Assembly: GCF_019599275.1 (NCBI RefSeq)
Contig: NZ_JAHZTD010000001.1
Coordinates: 372,001-436,000, forward strand
Length of the DNA: 64,000 nucleotides
Direction of reading: 5' to 3'
DNA from: Hymenobacter sp. HSC-4F20
GTDB lineage: Bacteria > Bacteroidota > Bacteroidia > Cytophagales > Hymenobacteraceae
Below are positions 41,116 to 49,636 of the stretch, in pieces. The notes under the pieces are model-generated. The model ran no database searches. It had not been told where the DNA came from and saw nothing but the letters and a program-made list of their open reading frames with translations. Both the position numbers and the translations under genes were made by a program. Numbering within the stretch: the stretch's first letter is position 1; the number at the start of each line of letters is the position of its first letter.

Positions 41116-41565
41116 TTACAGCAGCTGAGCCGCGTGGTTCTTGGTATCGACTTTGGTAATGACCTTCTCAACGCGGCCCTGCTCGTCAATCAGGAAGGTG
41201 TAACGCATGGTGCCCATGTACTTGCGGCCGTACATCGATTTTTCCTGCCACACGCCGTAGGCCTCCACTATCTTCTTGTCCTCGTCCACCAGCAGGGGGA
41301 AGGGCAGTTCGTACTTAGTAGCGAACTTCTGGTGCGACTTCTCCGAGTCGATGCTCACGCCCAGCACCTGAATGCCGGCCCCGAGCAGGCTCTGGTAGTT
41401 GTCGCGGAGGTTGCAGGCCTGGGCGGTGCAGCCCGAGGTGTCGTCTTTGGGGTAGAAGTAGAGGGCCACTTTGCGGCCCGCATAGTCCTGGAGGCGGTGG
41501 AGGGTGCCGGTTTGGTCCTGGGCTTCAAAGGCCGGAGCCTGTTCGCCCACTTGAGGTAGTGCCAT
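41116..41565 (-). CDS. bcp: Thioredoxin-dependent peroxiredoxin (Bcp/PrxQ)
   Basis: 149-residue peroxiredoxin that reduces hydroperoxides. The active-site segment YFYPKDDTSGCTAQACNLRD holds the peroxidatic Cys and, five residues later, the resolving Cys of the PrxQ type. KKIVEAYGVW and YMGTMRYTFLIDEQG complete the fold. ATG 41565 starts MALPQVGEQAPAFEA; the upstream open frame runs into an inverted repeat and is not coding. A terminator follows. Confidence 0.95.
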   Translation of the reverse strand: MALPQVGEQAPAFEAQDQTGTLHRLQDYAGRKVALYFYPKDDTSGCTAQACNLRDNYQSLLGAGIQVLGVSIDSEKSHQKFATKYELPFPLLVDEDKKIVEAYGVWQEKSMYGRKYMGTMRYTFLIDEQGRVEKVITKVDTKNHAAQLL

Positions 41566-41586
41566 GGCACGAAGATAAGAGTGAAT

Positions 41587-41822
41587 GAGTAAGGGAGTGA
41601 ATGAGTGAGTCGGTCTTTCGGCTGTCATGGCGAGGAGGCACGACGAAGCCATCCTTCCTGACCAACGTCCTACCTCCTGAAATGTGACAAACCCTTGGCG
41701 TATGGTAGCGCCAAGGGTTTGTCTATTTACTAGGCTTATTACAATTAAGCGGACGGATGGCTTCGTCCGGCTGCCTCGCCATGACAGCCGAAAGACCGAC
41801 TCACTCATTCACTCCCTTACTC
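41587..41822. repeat. Long composite inverted repeat with central terminator
   Basis: 49-nt arms 41587-41635 and 41774-41822 are perfect reverse complements, and similarity continues inward with a few mismatches (GACGAAGCCATCC). In the centre a perfect 13-bp stem CAAACCCTTGGCG/CGCCAAGGGTTTG (41688-41721) forms a separate terminator-like hairpin. The right arm overlaps the last codons of the lipocalin gene. Confidence 0.85.
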
Positions 41823-42389
41823 ACTTACCGGCTGGGGCGTGAACTGGAGGTTCTCGACGGGGAAGCCCAGCCCGCGGGCGTACGCCACCAGTTGGTCGCG
41901 GAGGTTGCGCTCCAGGTGCGGGGTGCGGCTCAGAATCCAGAGGTTCTTACGGGTTGGCTCGCCTACCAGGGCGTAGCGGTAGTCGGAAAGGTCGAGGTCC
42001 AGAATCCAGTAGTCGCCCTCGAAAGGCCAGAAAAACTGCACCTTTAGCTTGCTGTTCGTGCTGTCGACTGCCCGGGCCGTAGCGGTGGCCTTTTCCACGG
42101 GGCCGTTGATGCCTTCTTTGTGGCAGGTGTTCACTACCCGCACCTTACCATCCGGCAGCAGCTTGTACTCGGCCGTTACGTGCTGGCACCCCTTCTCGAA
42201 ACGGGTAGGAAGGCGAGCCACCTCGTACCACAGACCCATGTACTTGTGCAGATTTACGTGGTCCACGGTGGCTAGGGGCGGATACAGCTTCCGACGCGCG
42301 TAGGCATACGCCGCCACACCGGTGGCCACTGTGGCGCCAAGCACGGTAAACAAGACGGGGCGGCGACGTTTGAGCAGGTTGTTGGGCAT
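41817..42389 (-). CDS. Lipocalin family protein (Blc-like)
   Basis: 190-residue bacterial lipocalin. An N-terminal basic/hydrophobic anchor (LLKRRRPVLFTVLGATVATGVAAYAY) precedes the barrel. The lipocalin motifs are the first G-x-W (KYMGLWYEVARLP), the CQHVTAEYKL strand and the third motif DYRYALVGEPTRKNLWILSRTP. Members bind fatty acids or lysophospholipids at the envelope. No lipobox is visible, so anchoring is probably by the uncleaved helix. Its stop codon region lies in the arm of a large inverted repeat. Confidence 0.92.
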   Translation of the reverse strand: MPNNLLKRRRPVLFTVLGATVATGVAAYAYARRKLYPPLATVDHVNLHKYMGLWYEVARLPTRFEKGCQHVTAEYKLLPDGKVRVVNTCHKEGINGPVEKATATARAVDSTNSKLKVQFFWPFEGDYWILDLDLSDYRYALVGEPTRKNLWILSRTPHLERNLRDQLVAYARGLGFPVENLQFTPQPVSE

Positions 42390-42609
42390 AGAAGCAAGGT
42401 AGGAAAAGCCTTTGTACGCACCAGCTGGCCGGCCGGACGTATTACCCGGGAAGGAGCACGCCGAAGAACCGAAGCCGGAGTAGTTGTTAGGTGCCGACTG
42501 GCGGCCTGCTGCCCGCTGCTTCCTACGCCCAACTAAGCCCCGAGGTCAACCGTAACAGCCGCTTTACACAGGTAGCCGTATAGCTTCAGGTTACCCTTTC
42601 CTTCCGATT

Positions 42610-43950
42610 ATGTTGCATCTGGAACAACTCTCGCTCAATATCCCGGAAACCACGAAGCCGCGCGTTGTGATTATCGGGGGCGGCTTTGGGGCCGTGAACC
42701 TGACCAAATACCTGCCCGACGACCAGTTTCAGGTGGTTATGCTCAGCAAACAGCACTACTACGGCTTCTGGCCGCTGCTCTACCAGGTGGCTACCGCCGG
42801 CCTGGAGCCCGAGTCTATTGCCGAGCCCATCCGCAAGCTGTTCGACGACCGAAATGATTTCCACTTTCGCTTCGTGCGGGTTACCAGCATCAACCCGGCC
42901 ACCAAAACGGTTACGACCCTTATCGGCGACGTTAGCTACGACTACCTCGTCATTGCTACCGGCACCAAGTCGAACTACTTCGGCAACGAGCAAATCAAGC
43001 ACAACTCCTTCGGCCTGAAAAACCTCACGGATGCCGTGAACCTGCGCAGCCAACTGCTGCAGAGCTTCGAGCAGGCCAACATTTCCAAGGACCCCGAGCT
43101 GCGCCAAAGCCTGCTTAACATTGTAATTGCCGGCGCGGGCCCCACGGGCGTGGAACTGGCCGGCTCCCTGGCCGAAATGCGCCAGCACGTGCTGCCCCGC
43201 GACTACCCCGGCCTCGACTTCCGCCTGATGAACATCTACCTCGTTGATGGCCTGGATAGGGTGCTGCCGCCGATGTCGCCGGAGTCAAGTAAAAACACGC
43301 ACCAGTACCTGGAAAAGCTCGGCGTCAACATCAAGCTCAACAAGCTGGTGTCGTCGTATGATGGCGAAACGGTGACCTTCAAGGATGGGGAGCAAATCAA
43401 AACCCAGACCCTGGTGTGGGCCGCCGGGGTAGCCGGGGCCACGGTGGAGGGCCTGCCCGCCGAAACCATTGAGCGGGGCCGCTACCTCGTTAACCAGTTC
43501 AACCAAGTGCTGGGCTTCGAGGACATCTTCGCCATCGGCGACATTGCCCTGATGAAAAACGAGAAGTGGCCGAAAGGACACCCACAGGTAGCTCAGCCCG
43601 CATTGCAGCAAGGGCGCCTGCTAGGCAAAAACCTGGTGCGCCGGATGCGCGGGCAAACCTGGGAACCGTTCGACTACTTCGACAAAGGCTCCCTGGCCAT
43701 TGTGGGCCGCGCCCGCGCCGTCGCCGATTTGCCCGGCAACAAGAGCCTGAAAGGCTTTATTGCCTGGATAGCGTGGCTGTTTGTGCACATCTACTACCTC
43801 ATTGGCTTCCGCAGCAAGCTGATTGTGATGACCAACTGGCTCTACCGCCTCTTTACCTACCAGCGCGGTACCCGCATCATCATTCAGCCCTACGTGCAGC
43901 CCGGCGACAAAGTGGGCGAAGAATTCGCCAGGCAGCAGACGGTGGATTAA
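42610..43950 (+). CDS. ndh: Type II NADH dehydrogenase (NDH-2)
   Basis: 446-residue flavoprotein that passes electrons from NADH to quinone without pumping protons. The FAD Rossmann motif IIGGGFGAVNL is at residue ~21, the NAD motif IAGAGPTGVELAGSL at ~170, and the second FAD segment DIFAIGDIALM at ~300. The C-terminal helices (FIAWIAWLFVHIYYLIGF) provide membrane attachment. A terminator (44019-44051) separates it from the convergent M23 gene. Confidence 0.93.
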   Translation: MLHLEQLSLNIPETTKPRVVIIGGGFGAVNLTKYLPDDQFQVVMLSKQHYYGFWPLLYQVATAGLEPESIAEPIRKLFDDRNDFHFRFVRVTSINPATKTVTTLIGDVSYDYLVIATGTKSNYFGNEQIKHNSFGLKNLTDAVNLRSQLLQSFEQANISKDPELRQSLLNIVIAGAGPTGVELAGSLAEMRQHVLPRDYPGLDFRLMNIYLVDGLDRVLPPMSPESSKNTHQYLEKLGVNIKLNKLVSSYDGETVTFKDGEQIKTQTLVWAAGVAGATVEGLPAETIERGRYLVNQFNQVLGFEDIFAIGDIALMKNEKWPKGHPQVAQPALQQGRLLGKNLVRRMRGQTWEPFDYFDKGSLAIVGRARAVADLPGNKSLKGFIAWIAWLFVHIYYLIGFRSKLIVMTNWLYRLFTYQRGTRIIIQPYVQPGDKVGEEFARQQTVD

Positions 43951-44018
43951 GTATCGTGCTGAACGCAAAGAAGAGGCTGGGCTCCCTGCGCCATTCAGCA
44001 TGACAGGCAAAAGTAAAG

Positions 44019-44051
44019 GCGGCTTTCCTACTGAGGAAAGCCGCTTTTTTT
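44019..44051. terminator. Bidirectional terminator between ndh and M23 peptidase genes
   Basis: Perfect 10-bp stem GCGGCTTTCC with GGAAAGCCGC, loop TACTGA, followed by seven T. Confidence 0.85.
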
Positions 44052-44069
44052 GTCTCCTGAAGAATCAGC

Positions 44070-46085
44070 TTACAGTGTCAGATGAATCACCTTCTCATTG
44101 CCGGCCTGGTCGGTGAGGCGCAGGGTAGCGGGGCCACGCAGGGGCGGGCCCAGCTTGTCGTCGCGTTCGGAGAAGAGGGTAGCGTTTTTGTGCTCGAAGC
44201 GCAACAGGTGGAACTGGCCGTTCACCTCTAACTGGTAGCTGGCAATGCCCGAGAGGTCGTCACCAATTTTGAATACTACCCCGCCCGGGCCGCGGCTAAT
44301 CAGGCGGGCCGAGGGCGGAATCGTGTCCGTCAGAATGCGAAATTGCCCGAAGGTTTTGATGGGCGCCGTAATGCTGTTGCCTTGCCACTTGCCGCCCACG
44401 TAGGCGCGCCCGCCCTTGGGCGTAACGCTGTAAATGGCCGAGCGGCGCTGGTCGAGCACAGGCGTTTCGGGTTTTAGGGTCAGGGCCAGCGTGCTATAGA
44501 GCGGCGTGCGCAACTGCTGCACCGTCCAGAGGCCCTGCTTGTAGCTGGTTTGCACGAAGAGCGTGTCAAACAACGTGCGGGCACCAAAGCCTAGGTTCAG
44601 ATTGGCCGTCGAAAAACCAAACTCCTGACCCGCCGGAATCAGGGCCTGCCGGTCGAAGCGCTTCGTGACGCGCCCAAACTGCAGCGAATCGGGCCGGCCG
44701 GCGCGCAGGTCGTAGAGGTACACGTTCTGGCTTTGCTCGGTGTAGCTGGGCCTGAGCGTGAGGCGGCGGTTGCCTTTGAACAGCGTGAGGTTGCCGCCCA
44801 CCGAAGCCGTATCGGGGTCGGCGGCTACGGCCACCAGCAGGTTGCGGCTGATGTCGTAGCGCAGGGCCTGCGTTTTTACGGCTGCCGAGCGGGTTTTGCG
44901 GTAGGCGGGTTCGGTGCCGCGCAACACGAACCGTAGCGGCGTCATGTTGCCGTAGGAGTCGCTCATCCGGACTTCCACGCTGTATACCTGGCCGGGCACT
45001 ACGCGCAGCTTTCCTTTCTCGGGGCCGGTTTTGTAGATGCTCAGCTCGTTGCCATCGTCCACAAACAGTTTTTCCAGCTGCCGGCCCTGGGTAGCGCGCC
45101 ATTCGTAGTCCATGTGCTGATTCACCTGGCGGGAGCCCTCCGGAAACGGAATATCGTCGATGACGTGGGCGTAGTGCGGCTGGCCGTTCACCAGCACCTC
45201 CACCTTCTGAAAGCCGTTCTTATTCCAGGCCTGGTCGAACCTATCGAAGCCCTGCACCAGCAGCCCTACCGTGCCGTTGGCCGCAATGGTATCGGCCCAT
45301 ACGTAGCCGCCGCCGTCGGGCAGGGGCGGCGCTTTGGGCACGAATACCGACTTGCCGAAACGGCCCTGCACGCGGGCATCAATGCTGAGGGGCTCCACTG
45401 CAAAGGCTTGCAAAGAGGGGGCTACGTGGTCCTGAATTTCCTGGAAGCCGCCCCACTGCAGGGGGTTGAGCTGACCGCCTTCGGCCGTGCGCACCTCCCA
45501 GTGCAGGTGCGGCCCCGCTGACCCGCCCGTATTCCCCGAGAGGGCCACCACCTCCCCGCGCTTCACCGGAAACTGGTCGGGCTTGAAGAACAGCTCCAGC
45601 TCGTAGGTTTTCTTTTCGTACTGCTGGCGGCGCATTTCTTCCGCCACCGGCCCCCGGAAGTGGTTGAGGTGGCCGTACACCGTCGTCAGGCCGTTGGGGT
45701 GGGTGATATACAGCACGTTGCCGTAGCCGAAGCTGCTCTGCTTCATGCGCGAGATGTAGCCGTCGGCGGCGGCATACACCGGCAAATCCACCCGGCCATC
45801 GGTCTTGATGTCGAGGCCGCCGTGAAAGTGGTTGGGGCGCAGCTCGCCCATGCTGGCCGCCAGAAAGTTCTGCTGGCCGGGCTTAATAGGAAACAGAAAA
45901 TAGCCTTGCGGCACTTCGGGGCGCTTACCAGGGGGAGTAGCTGTTGCAGTAGGGGCCGCTTTCGGCTCGGTGGTCGAGTCGGGTTCCTGACCGCCGCACG
46001 AAGCAGGCTGCAGCCCCAGCAACAGTAAAAACGGCATGGCTACGCTACACAAGCGCCGCGGCCGGGTAGTCAACAAATCAGGCAT
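44070..46085 (-). CDS. M23 family metallopeptidase (LytM domain), exported
   Basis: 671-residue envelope endopeptidase-like protein. A signal sequence with Arg-rich start and hydrophobic core ends in QPASCGG, a plausible lipobox. The LytM domain (~60-190) has the zinc ligands HFHGGLDIKTDG (HxxxD) and GPHLHWEV (HxH). The long C-terminal part is a series of beta domains (~200-670), including GGVVFKIGDDLSGIASYQLEVNG. It may cut peptidoglycan cross-links or act as a scaffold. ATG 46085 gives a standard signal peptide; Met17 is the alternative. Confidence 0.9.
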   Translation of the reverse strand: MPDLLTTRPRRLCSVAMPFLLLLGLQPASCGGQEPDSTTEPKAAPTATATPPGKRPEVPQGYFLFPIKPGQQNFLAASMGELRPNHFHGGLDIKTDGRVDLPVYAAADGYISRMKQSSFGYGNVLYITHPNGLTTVYGHLNHFRGPVAEEMRRQQYEKKTYELELFFKPDQFPVKRGEVVALSGNTGGSAGPHLHWEVRTAEGGQLNPLQWGGFQEIQDHVAPSLQAFAVEPLSIDARVQGRFGKSVFVPKAPPLPDGGGYVWADTIAANGTVGLLVQGFDRFDQAWNKNGFQKVEVLVNGQPHYAHVIDDIPFPEGSRQVNQHMDYEWRATQGRQLEKLFVDDGNELSIYKTGPEKGKLRVVPGQVYSVEVRMSDSYGNMTPLRFVLRGTEPAYRKTRSAAVKTQALRYDISRNLLVAVAADPDTASVGGNLTLFKGNRRLTLRPSYTEQSQNVYLYDLRAGRPDSLQFGRVTKRFDRQALIPAGQEFGFSTANLNLGFGARTLFDTLFVQTSYKQGLWTVQQLRTPLYSTLALTLKPETPVLDQRRSAIYSVTPKGGRAYVGGKWQGNSITAPIKTFGQFRILTDTIPPSARLISRGPGGVVFKIGDDLSGIASYQLEVNGQFHLLRFEHKNATLFSERDDKLGPPLRGPATLRLTDQAGNEKVIHLTL

Positions 46086-46365
46086 TCAGGAAAGGAAATC
46101 AGCAGCGGAAAAAGGTGGCGCCGGCGCCAACAGGCCTGGGCAAGCCATTATCGTGCCTTCCCGGACGGGCAGCCGCCGGGCAGGGTTACATGGTAGAAAG
46201 AAAGTACAAGGCCGAAGGGCTGCGCTGAAGCCGCACGAAAAGCCAACGTGTTCCACGCGAGCTTCATGAAGCTTTCCTACCCCCGGCTGGCTTCCAAGCG
46301 TGTGCAACAAAGCAGCTGAGCAATTTCAACCGCCCGTAGCAACGCATAAGCGGGCCGAACGCGGC

Positions 46366-46980
46366 TTATTTCACGGCCAAGTCCAGCAGCTTTTCGCCGG
46401 CCAGGTAGCCGGTCAGCTGGTCCCCGATTTTCACCGGACCTACGCCGCTGGGAGTACCCGTGAAAATCAGGTCGCCCATTTTCAGGGTGATGAACTGGGA
46501 GATGTAGCTGATGATTTTATTGAAGTCGTGGAGCATGAGGCTGGAGTTGCCCTGCTGGCGCACCTCGCCGTTTACTTCCAGGCGGAAATCGATGTTTTTG
46601 AGGTCGGGGAAATCCGCAACGGGCTTGAACTCCTGCGAAATCGGGGCCGAGCCGTCGAAGCCTTTGGCCAGCTCCCAGGGTAGGCCTTTGCCCTTGAGTT
46701 TGCTCTGCAGGTCGCGGGCCGTAAAGTCGATGCCCAGGCCGATGGCGTCGAAATAGGTAGGGGCAAACTTCTCGTCGATGTTCTTGCCGTTTTTGCAGAT
46801 GCGCAGCACCAGCTCAATTTCGTGGTGAATATCCTGGGAGAAATCGGGCATGAAAAACGGCTGGTTGCGCTGGAGCAGGGCCGTGTCGGGCTTGGCGAAG
46901 ATGACGGGCGCGTCGGGCGTTTCGTTCTGAAGTTCAGCAATATGTTCAGCGTAGTTGCGGCCGATGCAGAGGATTTTCAT
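46366..46980 (-). CDS. Fumarylacetoacetate hydrolase family protein
   Basis: 204-residue enzyme of the FAH fold (acylpyruvase/isomerase type). It has CIGRNYAEHI, the metal-binding Glu pair in DIHHEIELVLRI, the later acidic ligand in GLGIDFTARDLQ, KGFDGSAP and the C-terminal GDLIFTGTPSGVGPVKIGD. It probably cleaves or decarboxylates acylpyruvates such as oxaloacetate; the substrate is unknown. It stands alone between long gaps (46086-46365 and 46981-47276) in which I see no further features. Confidence 0.92.
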   Translation of the reverse strand: MKILCIGRNYAEHIAELQNETPDAPVIFAKPDTALLQRNQPFFMPDFSQDIHHEIELVLRICKNGKNIDEKFAPTYFDAIGLGIDFTARDLQSKLKGKGLPWELAKGFDGSAPISQEFKPVADFPDLKNIDFRLEVNGEVRQQGNSSLMLHDFNKIISYISQFITLKMGDLIFTGTPSGVGPVKIGDQLTGYLAGEKLLDLAVK

Positions 46981-47276
46981 AAGGCAGAAGGGTAGAAGGC
47001 AACAGAAAGGTAGGAGCTTGAGCGTGGCGACGTTAACCGGCAGCTGGCTTTTTAATAAGTGAAAAATAGCTGCCTTGCTTCGTGGGCACCACCGAAGTCC
47101 CCAAAAGTAGCCTTAATTCGCGGCGCCAAAAAGGTAAAATTCTTGCCAGCAAGGCAACGGGCAGCCCCCTGCCAAACATTTTGCCCGGCGCTTCACGTAT
47201 AGCCTTTCACTACTGCTGGGCGCTAGTTGCCCGGCCGTCAGTTCGACCTACCTACTCCCTTCTCTTTCCCTCGTCT

Positions 47277-48074
47277 ATGAAACTCCACCGATTTGCCCTG
47301 GCCGGGTGCCTGTTTTTCGCAGCGGCCTGCTCCACTGTTCCCATCACCGGACGCCGGCAGCTGAGCCTGGTTTCGGATACCGAAATGAATACCATGTCGG
47401 CCCAGGAATACCAGAAAGTGCTGGCCTCCAGCCAGGTTATCACTAGCGGGGCGCAGGCTGAAATGGTAAAACGGGTAGGGCAGCGTATTCAGCAGGCGGT
47501 AGAGCAGTACTTCCGTCAGCAAAATGCCCAAGCCCAGCTGGAAGGCTACGCTTGGGAGTTTAACCTTCTGAACGACAAGCAGGAAAATGCCTGGTGCATG
47601 CCGGGCGGTAAAGTAGCCGTGTACAGCGGCATTCTTCCTATTACCCAGGATGAAAACGGCCTGGCCGTGGTAATGGGCCACGAAATTGCCCACGCCGTAG
47701 CCCGCCACAGCTCGGAGCGCATGAGCCAGCAGATGGCCGCTCAGGGCCTGGGCAGTGTGCTTTCCGCGTCGGCAGGGCAGAACCCTACGGCCACCCAAAA
47801 CGTGTTCCTGCAGGCGGTAGGGGTAGGCTCCCAGCTGGGGCTGCTGAAGTACGGCCGCAGCCAGGAATCGGAAGCTGACCACCTGGGGCTTATCTTTATG
47901 GCTATGGCTGGCTACAATCCGGACGGAGCCGTAGCGTTCTGGCAACGCATGGATGCCCGCGAAAATGCTGCCTCACCGCCCGAGTTCCTGTCTACTCACC
48001 CCTCCAATGGTACGCGCATAGCGGCCATTCAGAAAGAGCTGCCCGAGGCTCGTACCTATTATAAAGGCCGCTAA
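47277..48074 (+). CDS. M48 family metalloprotease lipoprotein
   Basis: 265-residue periplasmic zinc protease (BepA/LoiP group). Signal peptide MKLHRFALAGCLFFAAAC ends in the lipobox AAAC. VVMGHEIAHAVARHS has the HEXXH motif; the third ligand Glu is in QESEADHLGLIFM. Such proteases handle outer-membrane protein quality. ATG 47277 begins the signal peptide. A second lipoprotein gene follows 24 bases later, suggesting an operon. Confidence 0.93.
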   Translation: MKLHRFALAGCLFFAAACSTVPITGRRQLSLVSDTEMNTMSAQEYQKVLASSQVITSGAQAEMVKRVGQRIQQAVEQYFRQQNAQAQLEGYAWEFNLLNDKQENAWCMPGGKVAVYSGILPITQDENGLAVVMGHEIAHAVARHSSERMSQQMAAQGLGSVLSASAGQNPTATQNVFLQAVGVGSQLGLLKYGRSQESEADHLGLIFMAMAGYNPDGAVAFWQRMDARENAASPPEFLSTHPSNGTRIAAIQKELPEARTYYKGR

Positions 48075-48098
48075 CAGCGGCTGGCTTGCTGTACTCGA

Positions 48099-48668
48099 AT
48101 GAATTCTTTCCTGCGTTATCTATTTTCTCCGCTGGCAGGTGCCGCATTGCTGGTAGGTGGGCTGAGTGCCTGCGAAACCACCAAGCGCGGCTTTCCCGAG
48201 GTCAGCTCGCCCACTACCGACCAGGATGTGCTTAACCGGCGCAAAATGGAGGCTACCAGCAAGCAGGTGGCCGAAGTGGCGGAAGGTAAAATCCGCTATA
48301 TCGTGCCGCGGGAACAGCTGTCGGGGGCCTTTACCCGGGAGTTCAACGATGGTACGGCCATCGATAAAACGGTAATCCGGAAGGTGCAGGAGACCTCCAA
48401 GGACAAAGCCGTGTACTACCTGGTGGGCATGGGCCTGCGCAACGGCATGTTCCGGGCCATGGCTCTGCCCTTGCAAACTTCATCGGATAACAGCCTGTAC
48501 CTTAGCTCCAACGCGGCCCGGTACATCATTACGGGAGTAGGCTGCACGTTCTGCTTTTTCAACTTCGAGAAAAACGAAATTGTGGGCACTACCTGCGAGG
48601 AAAACACCGGCGGCAGCCGTTGCGACCTGCGCGTGGAGGAGCAAAACGGATTCTTTCAGCGCCGGTAA
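48099..48668 (+). CDS. Lipoprotein of unknown function
   Basis: 189-residue exported protein: signal peptide with ALLVGGLSAC lipobox, a charged helical part (TSKQVAEVAEGKIRYIVPREQL) and a C-terminal half containing GCTFCFF and two further Cys (TTCEENTGGSRCDL). No family recognised. Downstream of and co-directional with the M48 protease gene. Confidence 0.78.
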   Translation: MNSFLRYLFSPLAGAALLVGGLSACETTKRGFPEVSSPTTDQDVLNRRKMEATSKQVAEVAEGKIRYIVPREQLSGAFTREFNDGTAIDKTVIRKVQETSKDKAVYYLVGMGLRNGMFRAMALPLQTSSDNSLYLSSNAARYIITGVGCTFCFFNFEKNEIVGTTCEENTGGSRCDLRVEEQNGFFQRR

Positions 48669-48670
48669 GT

Positions 48671-48814
48671 ATGCTTAGCCGCAAATGGATTCTGCGCCTC
48701 TCGCTCACGGCTTTGGCCTTGCTGGTTACCACAGACCGGCGGCGGCCCACGCCGCCTACCCCGCCCCCGCCCAAAAAGCCGGATGATGGGCCAGAGGAGC
48801 CCCGCCACTCATAA
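48671..48814 (+). CDS. Possible 47-residue proline-rich peptide
   Basis: ATG 48671, two bases after the previous stop, opens 47 codons with a hydrophobic start (MLSRKWILRLSLTALALLV) and a proline-rich tail (TPPTPPPPKKPDDG). The tight spacing supports a third operon gene, perhaps a small membrane peptide. The stop is inside the palindromic terminator. No homologue recognised. Confidence 0.5.
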   Translation: MLSRKWILRLSLTALALLVTTDRRRPTPPTPPPPKKPDDGPEEPRHS

Positions 48815-48858
48815 AAAAGGCCCGCCAATTGGCGGGCCTTTTTTATGAGTGGCGGGGC
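48799..48858. terminator. 60-nt perfect palindrome, bidirectional terminator
   Basis: An uninterrupted self-complementary sequence centred between 48828 and 48829 (core CCAATTGG) with A- and T-runs inside each arm and GC-rich outer ends (GCCCCGCCACTCAT). It terminates the lipoprotein operon and, in the other direction, the hydrolase gene ending at 48861. The same architecture is found after rtcB. Confidence 0.9.
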
Positions 48859-48860
48859 GC

Positions 48861-49571
48861 CTATATCAGCCCTTCCTGCACAGTCTCGACGAAGCGGGCA
48901 ATGCGGTTCACCAGCAGATCGGGGTTTACTTTTTCCAGCGCGTGCGGAGTGTTCATGATGATTTCGAAGGTAGCGCGGGGCATGTGGTCGGCGAAGTAGC
49001 GGGAGGCATCCACGCCGGCGGTTTTGTCCAGCTCACCTACCAGCACCTGTACGGGTACTTCCAGCTCGGCTAGCTTGGCGGGAGTAAGCAAAGGGGCTTC
49101 CCCCAGGCTACGCATCATGGCACTGGTAGCCGCCAGTAGCTCCGGCAGGGGGGTAGGGGCGTGCGCCTGAGTAAGCTGCGCCACGAAGTGCGGCACCTTC
49201 TCTTGCATCTTCGCCAAATCTAGCTGCCGGATTTCCAGCATGGCCGTAGCCGGCGACCAGTCGAGCTTAGTGCCCAGGGTAGTAATACTGCAAAACAGCT
49301 CCGGGGCCGCCACCGCTGCCGCCAGAGCTGCGTAGCCGCCCATGCTATAGCCAACTACGTGCACCGGTGGCAGGCCGCGCTCCTGAATGAAGTGCTGTAC
49401 CTCGCGGGCAAAACTTTTCATGGAAAACTCGGTGCTCACCAGCGGCCGGCCCCCGTGTCCGCTAAACGAAAACGAGTGTACCTGATAAAAAGGCGGCAGC
49501 TCGCGCACCAGAAACTTCAGCTGAGCCTCCGATGCCAGAGCCCCGTGCAGAAGTAGGAGGGTATGTTGCAT
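48861..49571 (-). CDS. Alpha/beta hydrolase
   Basis: 236-residue alpha/beta-hydrolase. Oxyanion-hole segment LLLHGALASE, nucleophile elbow VGYSMGGYAAL (Ser ~ residue 95), acid in VGELDKTAG and His in NTPHALEKV complete the catalytic triad. No signal peptide. Substrate unknown. It ends three bases from the 60-nt palindrome. Confidence 0.92.
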   Translation of the reverse strand: MQHTLLLLHGALASEAQLKFLVRELPPFYQVHSFSFSGHGGRPLVSTEFSMKSFAREVQHFIQERGLPPVHVVGYSMGGYAALAAAVAAPELFCSITTLGTKLDWSPATAMLEIRQLDLAKMQEKVPHFVAQLTQAHAPTPLPELLAATSAMMRSLGEAPLLTPAKLAELEVPVQVLVGELDKTAGVDASRYFADHMPRATFEIIMNTPHALEKVNPDLLVNRIARFVETVQEGLI

Positions 49572-49636
49572 GTCTTATTCTGGCAGAAGCAGCCGGGGCA
49601 GCCAAGGATATTCAGCCAAGCCCCCTTCGCTCCAGA

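Noticed and set aside
46086-46365. Possible riboswitch or RNA between the M23 and FAH genes
   Set aside because: Only weak GC-rich palindromes (GGCGCCGGCGCC-like) without conserved aptamer features or a terminator.
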